Positions 31,604 to 35,342 of a DNA stretch of 35,342 nt are shown one piece after another. Both the position numbers and the translations under genes were made by a program. Positions within the stretch are counted from its first letter, which is position 1, and the number at the start of each line of letters is the position of its first letter. Source of the DNA: Gemmatimonadota bacterium (GTDB lineage Bacteria; Gemmatimonadota; Gemmatimonadetes; Gemmatimonadales; Gemmatimonadaceae); NCBI GenBank assembly GCA_018969225.1, contig JAGWYS010000010.1, positions 1-35,342 of the forward strand, read 5' to 3'. Below the pieces are notes generated by a model that did no database searches, was not told the origin of the DNA, and worked only from the letters and a program-made list of their open reading frames with translations.

Positions 31604-32764
31604 ATGCCGCCGCGCCGCGCCGCTCCCCCTCTCCCGCCCCAGGAAGCCGATCCGCGTCGCGTGGTGCAGGGCGCCATCCAGGCCCGCACCTTCGCTGCGG
31701 CGTATTACCTCCACGGCGACGACGACTACCTGAAGGACGCGGCGATCCGCGACCTGCTGGACGCCGCCATCGACCCGTCCACCCGCGACTTCAACTGCGA
31801 GGTGCGGCGCGGTGATGGGCTGGAGGCGGAGCTCCTGGCGAGCCTCCTGGACACGCCGCCGATGCTGGCGGAGCGTCGCGCGCTGGTGGTGCGCGATGTG
31901 GGGGCGCTGGACAAGGGGGCGCTAGCCGTGATGCAGCGCTACCTGGAGCGCCCTGCCTCCGACCTCCTGTTGCTGCTGGTGAGCCCCGGCGGGGAGAAGC
32001 CGCTGGAGGCGCTGCTGCGCGGGGCCGTGCCGCTGGATTTTGCCCCGCTCCCCCCGGAGCGCGTGCGCCGGTGGATCGCCTACCATGGCGGGACGGTGCT
32101 GGGGGTGACGGTGACCGATGACGCGGCGGCGCTGCTGCAGCAGGCCGTGGGGAGCGACCTGCAGCAGCTGGCAGGGGAGCTGGACAAGTGCGCCAGCTAT
32201 GTCCAAGGCGCGGGTGGGACGGCGGTGGATGCCACCGTGGTGGCGGCGGTGGTGGGGGTGCGCCCCGGTGAGACGCTGGCCGACCTCCTGGATGCGGTGG
32301 CCGCGCGCGATGGTGCGCGCGCGGTGGCGCTAGTGGGGCCGGTGCTGGAGACGCCCAAGCTGGACGCGGTGCCGGTGGTGATGGCGCTGGCCACGCAAGC
32401 CATGGGGCTGGCGTACGCGCGGGCGCGCCGTGACGGCGGGCTCCCCACGCATGCGCTCCCCAAGGCCCTGTTCGACTACCTCAAGCAAACCGGGGGTGGC
32501 ATGACGGGGCGCCCGTGGGGGGAGGCGGTGTCCGCCTGGACCCGCGCGGCGGAGCGGTGGAGCGCGGCGTCGTGCGCGACGGCGCTGGCGCGGCTGCTGG
32601 AGGCGGACCAGGCGCTGAAGGAGACGCGCGTGTCGTCGGACGTGCAGGTCGTGGAGACGCTGGTGCTGGCGTTGTGCGCCCCAGAGGGACGCGCCCCAGA
32701 GGGACGCGCCCCAACGGGACGCGTGTCGGCGTCCGGGCGGCGTGGTGCGGCGGGGGTGGGGTGA
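31604..32764 (+). CDS. holA: DNA polymerase III delta subunit
   Basis: 386 aa from ATG 31604. The clamp-loader delta subunit opens the beta clamp during replication. Typical blocks: FAAAYYLHGDDDYLKDAAIR at the N-terminus (usually Y-L-x-G-x-D/E-x-Y-L), a first domain with TPPMLAERRALVVRDV, LLLLVSPGGEKPLEALL, the RVRRWIAYHGGTVL helix, then AVGSDLQQLAGELDKCASYV and the C-terminal helical domain ending with EADQALKETRVSSDVQVVET. The last about 29 residues are a low-complexity tail holding three G-R-A-P-x units, the product of a 15-bp tandem repeat. Its stop shares one base with the mutS start. Confidence 0.9.
   Translation: MPPRRAAPPLPPQEADPRRVVQGAIQARTFAAAYYLHGDDDYLKDAAIRDLLDAAIDPSTRDFNCEVRRGDGLEAELLASLLDTPPMLAERRALVVRDVGALDKGALAVMQRYLERPASDLLLLLVSPGGEKPLEALLRGAVPLDFAPLPPERVRRWIAYHGGTVLGVTVTDDAAALLQQAVGSDLQQLAGELDKCASYVQGAGGTAVDATVVAAVVGVRPGETLADLLDAVAARDGARAVALVGPVLETPKLDAVPVVMALATQAMGLAYARARRDGGLPTHALPKALFDYLKQTGGGMTGRPWGEAVSAWTRAAERWSAASCATALARLLEADQALKETRVSSDVQVVETLVLALCAPEGRAPEGRAPTGRVSASGRRGAAGVG
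32676..32720 (+). repeat. Three in-frame 15-bp tandem repeats in holA
   Basis: GCGCCCCAGAGGGAC occurs twice in a row (32676-32690, 32691-32705), then once with two changes (32706-32720). The units encode APEGR-APEGR-APTGR in the C-terminal tail of HolA. Confidence 0.95.
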
Positions 32765-35342
32765 TGAGCGCCCTGGAAACGCCGTTGATGCAGCAGTACC
32801 GGGAGATCAAGGCGCGCCATCCGGGGGCGATCCTGTTTTTCCGGATGGGGGATTTCTACGAGATGTTCCTGGAGGACGCCGAGGTGGCGTCCCGGGTGCT
32901 GGGGTTGACGCTCACGTCGCGCAACAATGGCGGGGCGGCCGATGTGCCGTTGGCGGGGATCCCGGTGAAGGCGGCGGGGGAGTACCTGCGCCGACTGGTG
33001 GGACAGGGGTACCGGGTGGCGGTGTGCGAACAGGTGGAGGACCCCAAGCTGGCCAAGGGGATCGTCAAGCGCGAAGTGATCGAGACGATCACTCCGGGGG
33101 CGGTGTTCGCGGACGACCTGCTGGAGGGGGCGCGCGCCAATTACGTGTGCGCGGTGGCCACGGCCGCCGAGGTGATGCGCGAGGGGGACGCGGGGCAGGT
33201 GGGGGTGGCGGCGGCGGACCTGTCCACGGGGGAGCTGCGGTTGGCGGTGGCGGGGTTGTCCGACCTGGCGGCGCTGCTGGCGCGGTTGGCGCCGCGGGAG
33301 CTGCTGCTGGTGGCCGGCGGGGACGCCGCCGTGGCGCAGGTGGCCACGGTGGCCGCCGAGGGCGCGCTGGTGACGGAGCGCGAGCGGTGGGTGTTTGACG
33401 CCGCGATGGCCGCCGAGGAGTTGGCGCGCCAGTTCGGGGTGCGCGGGCTGGACGGCTTCGGCATCGACCTGCGTGATGGCGCGCGCGGCGACCAGGCGAT
33501 GGTGGGGGCGGCGGGGGCGCTGCTGCGGTACCTGCGCGAGCTGCAGCCGGCGGGAGTCCCGCACCTGGCGCCGCCGGTGGTGGAGCGCCCCGGGGGGGTG
33601 ATGCCGCTGGACGAGATGACGCGGCGCAACCTGGAGCTGGTGGAGTCGATGCGTGGCGGCGACACGCAGGGGACGCTGCTGCAGGTGATGGACCGGACGG
33701 CGACGCCGATGGGGCAGCGGCTGCTGCGGCAGTGGCTGCTGGCACCGCTGCTGGAGCGCGCGGCGATCGAGGCGCGGCTGGACGCGGTCTCGGCGCTGGT
33801 GGCGGACCCGGTGGGGCGGTCGGCGGTGCGCGTGGCGCTGGACGGCGTGCGCGACGTGGAGCGGCTGGCGAGCAAGGCGGCGGCGGGGCGGGCGACCCCG
33901 CGCGACCTGCGCGGGCTTGGGGACTCGCTGGCGCGGCTGCCGGAGGTGGCTCGCGCGCTGGGCGCGGTGGCCGGCGATGCCCCATTGGGGGATGCCCCAT
34001 CGGGGGATGCCCCTTCCGGGGTGCTGGGGGAGCTGCTGGCCGGGTGGGACGACGGGAGTGACGTGGCCGCAGTGGTGCGGCGCACGCTGGTGGAGCGGCC
34101 GCCGCTGCAGGTGGGGGAGGAGCCCACGATTGCCGACGGGGTGGATGCGGAGCTGGACCGGCTGCGGGCGACGCGCGACGGGGGGCGCGACGCGATCGCG
34201 ACGATCCAGGCGGAGGAGCGGGCGCGCACCGGGATTGGGTCGCTCAAGGTGGGGTACAACCGGGTGTTCGGGTACTTCATCGAGATCTCGAACGCCAACC
34301 GGCACCTGGTGCCGGCGGACTACCAGCGGCGGCAGACGCTGACGGGGGCGGAACGGTACGTGACGCCGGCGCTCAAGGCGCACGAGGAGGCCGTGCTGGG
34401 GGCGGCGGAGCGGATCGAGGCGCGGGAGCGGGAGCTGTTCGAGGAGGTGCGGCGCGGGGTGGGGGCGGCGATCGCGCGGTGGCAGCGGGTGGCGCGGGCC
34501 GTGGCGACGCTGGACGTGCTGGCGAGCCTGGCGGAGGTGGCGGAGCGGGAGCGGTACGTGCGCCCGGCGCTGCACGACGGGGTGGGGCTGGAGATTCGCG
34601 GGGGGCGGCATCCGGTGGTGGAGCGGATGATGCCGCGCGACCAGTTCATCCCCAATGACCTGGTGCTGGAGGCGTCGTCGCCGATGATCGTGCTGACGGG
34701 GCCGAACATGGCGGGGAAGAGCACGATCCTGCGGCAGGTGGGGCTGATCCAGCTGCTGGCGCAGGTGGGGAGCCACGTGCCGGCGCGGGAGGCACGGCTG
34801 CCGATCGTGGACCGGCTGTTCACGCGGGTGGGGGCGAGCGACCACCTGGTGCGCGGGCAGAGCACGTTCATGGTGGAGATGGCGGAGACGAGCGCGATCC
34901 TGCACACGGCGACGGCGCGGTCGCTGGTGCTGCTGGACGAGATCGGCCGCGGGACGAGCACGTACGACGGGGTGTCGATTGCGTGGAGCGTGAGCGAGCA
35001 CCTGCACGACCAGATCGGGTGCAAGACGGTGTTCGCGACGCACTATCACGAGCTGACGCAGCTGGCGGAGGAGCTGCCGGGGGTGCGGAACTTCACGGTG
35101 GCGGTGCGGGAGGTGGGGGACCGGGTGCTGTTCCTGCACACGCTGGTGCCCGGGGGGGCGGACCGGAGCTACGGGATCGAGGTGGGGCGGCTGGCGGGGT
35201 TGCCGGCGCCGGTGATCGCGCGGGCGAAGGAGGTGCTGGCGCTGCTGGAGGGGGAGGGGTCGCAGATGGCGTCGCGGCTGACGGCGCCGGCGGAGGGGGG
35301 TGGGAAGGTGCCGGGACGCCGGGGGCGCCCCGGTCCTCGGCT
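32764..35342 (+). CDS. mutS: DNA mismatch repair protein MutS (3' end beyond window)
   Basis: At least 859 codons, with no stop before the window ends. It recognises mismatches and starts repair with MutL. Domain I has the mismatch-binding motif FFRMGDFYEMF (G-D-F-Y-E). Domains II-IV follow, then GYNRVFGYFIEISNAN of the clamp. The ATPase has Walker A TGPNMAGKST (about 645-654), signature and Walker B LVLLDEIGRGTSTYDG, and ATHYHELTQLAEELPGVRNF. Length and order are those of MutS1. Residues about 404-419 carry GDAPLGDAPSGDAPSG, encoded by a 15-bp tandem repeat that ordinary MutS proteins lack. The start ATG overlaps the holA stop by one base (TGATG), so the two are co-transcribed. Confidence 0.96.
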   Translation, partial: MSALETPLMQQYREIKARHPGAILFFRMGDFYEMFLEDAEVASRVLGLTLTSRNNGGAADVPLAGIPVKAAGEYLRRLVGQGYRVAVCEQVEDPKLAKGIVKREVIETITPGAVFADDLLEGARANYVCAVATAAEVMREGDAGQVGVAAADLSTGELRLAVAGLSDLAALLARLAPRELLLVAGGDAAVAQVATVAAEGALVTERERWVFDAAMAAEELARQFGVRGLDGFGIDLRDGARGDQAMVGAAGALLRYLRELQPAGVPHLAPPVVERPGGVMPLDEMTRRNLELVESMRGGDTQGTLLQVMDRTATPMGQRLLRQWLLAPLLERAAIEARLDAVSALVADPVGRSAVRVALDGVRDVERLASKAAAGRATPRDLRGLGDSLARLPEVARALGAVAGDAPLGDAPSGDAPSGVLGELLAGWDDGSDVAAVVRRTLVERPPLQVGEEPTIADGVDAELDRLRATRDGGRDAIATIQAEERARTGIGSLKVGYNRVFGYFIEISNANRHLVPADYQRRQTLTGAERYVTPALKAHEEAVLGAAERIEARERELFEEVRRGVGAAIARWQRVARAVATLDVLASLAEVAERERYVRPALHDGVGLEIRGGRHPVVERMMPRDQFIPNDLVLEASSPMIVLTGPNMAGKSTILRQVGLIQLLAQVGSHVPAREARLPIVDRLFTRVGASDHLVRGQSTFMVEMAETSAILHTATARSLVLLDEIGRGTSTYDGVSIAWSVSEHLHDQIGCKTVFATHYHELTQLAEELPGVRNFTVAVREVGDRVLFLHTLVPGGADRSYGIEVGRLAGLPAPVIARAKEVLALLEGEGSQMASRLTAPAEGGGKVPGRRGRPGPR
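33976..34020 (+). repeat. Three in-frame 15-bp tandem repeats in mutS
   Basis: GATGCCCCATTGGGG, GATGCCCCATCGGGG and GATGCCCCTTCCGGG follow one another without gaps. Each contains a C-run and a G-run able to pair across 3 nt. They encode DAPLG-DAPSG-DAPSG inside MutS. Confidence 0.95.

Noticed and set aside
33976-34020. CRISPR or other short-spaced repeat array
   Set aside because: The 15-bp units are contiguous, in frame within mutS and without spacers. No CRISPR-like array is visible in the window.

Overview
The window is very GC-rich DNA (by eye about 70% or more, with strong G/C bias at third codon positions) from a Gram-negative bacterium. It encodes a SusC/SusD outer-membrane pair, Sec, Tat and lipoprotein signals, a LVIVD beta-propeller protein, an M16 peptidase pair, a VPS10/sortilin-like BNR protein and a compact ECF sigma factor. 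This mix fits the phylum Gemmatimonadota best. That assignment is an inference from gene content, since no rRNA gene is present. Most stop-free reading frames on the opposite strand are by-products of the high GC content.

Layout. 160-3282: large secreted BNR/sortilin-like protein. 3283-6007: a lower-GC accessory island with relics of a membrane-protein gene and of a RelE/HigB-type toxin, an intact DUF6632-type membrane protein, a reverse-strand lipoprotein of unknown function, and a perfect 52-bp direct repeat flanking that lipoprotein. 6008-6835 (-): Tat-exported S51 peptidase, divergent from 6971-15076 (+): SusC, SusD, DUF305 lipoprotein, LVIVD-repeat protein and AlkB-type alkane monooxygenase, all tightly packed. 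15115-16807 (-): DUF2268 zinc-protease-like protein and uracil phosphoribosyltransferase, divergent from a LOG-family phosphoribohydrolase (16884-17519). 17599-19403: histidine kinase and response regulator ended by a strong intrinsic terminator. 19620-21353: NtrC-type sigma-54 activator with a shortened receiver. 21486-23915: ArsR regulator, beta-CASP metallo-beta-lactamase nuclease and YdcF/DUF218 protein. 23963-25801 (-): leishmanolysin-like lipoprotein protease with Ig-like domains. 25912-29730: four genes joined by ATGA overlaps (active M16 peptidase, inactive M16 partner, SET-domain methyltransferase, Nudix hydrolase). 30074-31590: ECF sigma factor and zinc-finger anti-sigma-like protein. 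31604-end: holA and mutS (mutS is cut by the window end).

The most interesting unit is the SusCD-DUF305-LVIVD-AlkB cluster. A TonB-dependent uptake pair normally tied to glycans sits upstream of a membrane di-iron hydroxylase carrying all the AlkB histidine motifs, which suggests an uptake-and-oxidation system for a hydrophobic substrate. Other points of note are TAnCTT boxes placed 5-6 nt upstream of several start codons, as expected for leaderless transcripts; in-frame 15-bp repeats of the same G-x-A-P-x type in the adjacent holA and mutS; and a cassette-like, partly decayed island with 52-bp repeats.
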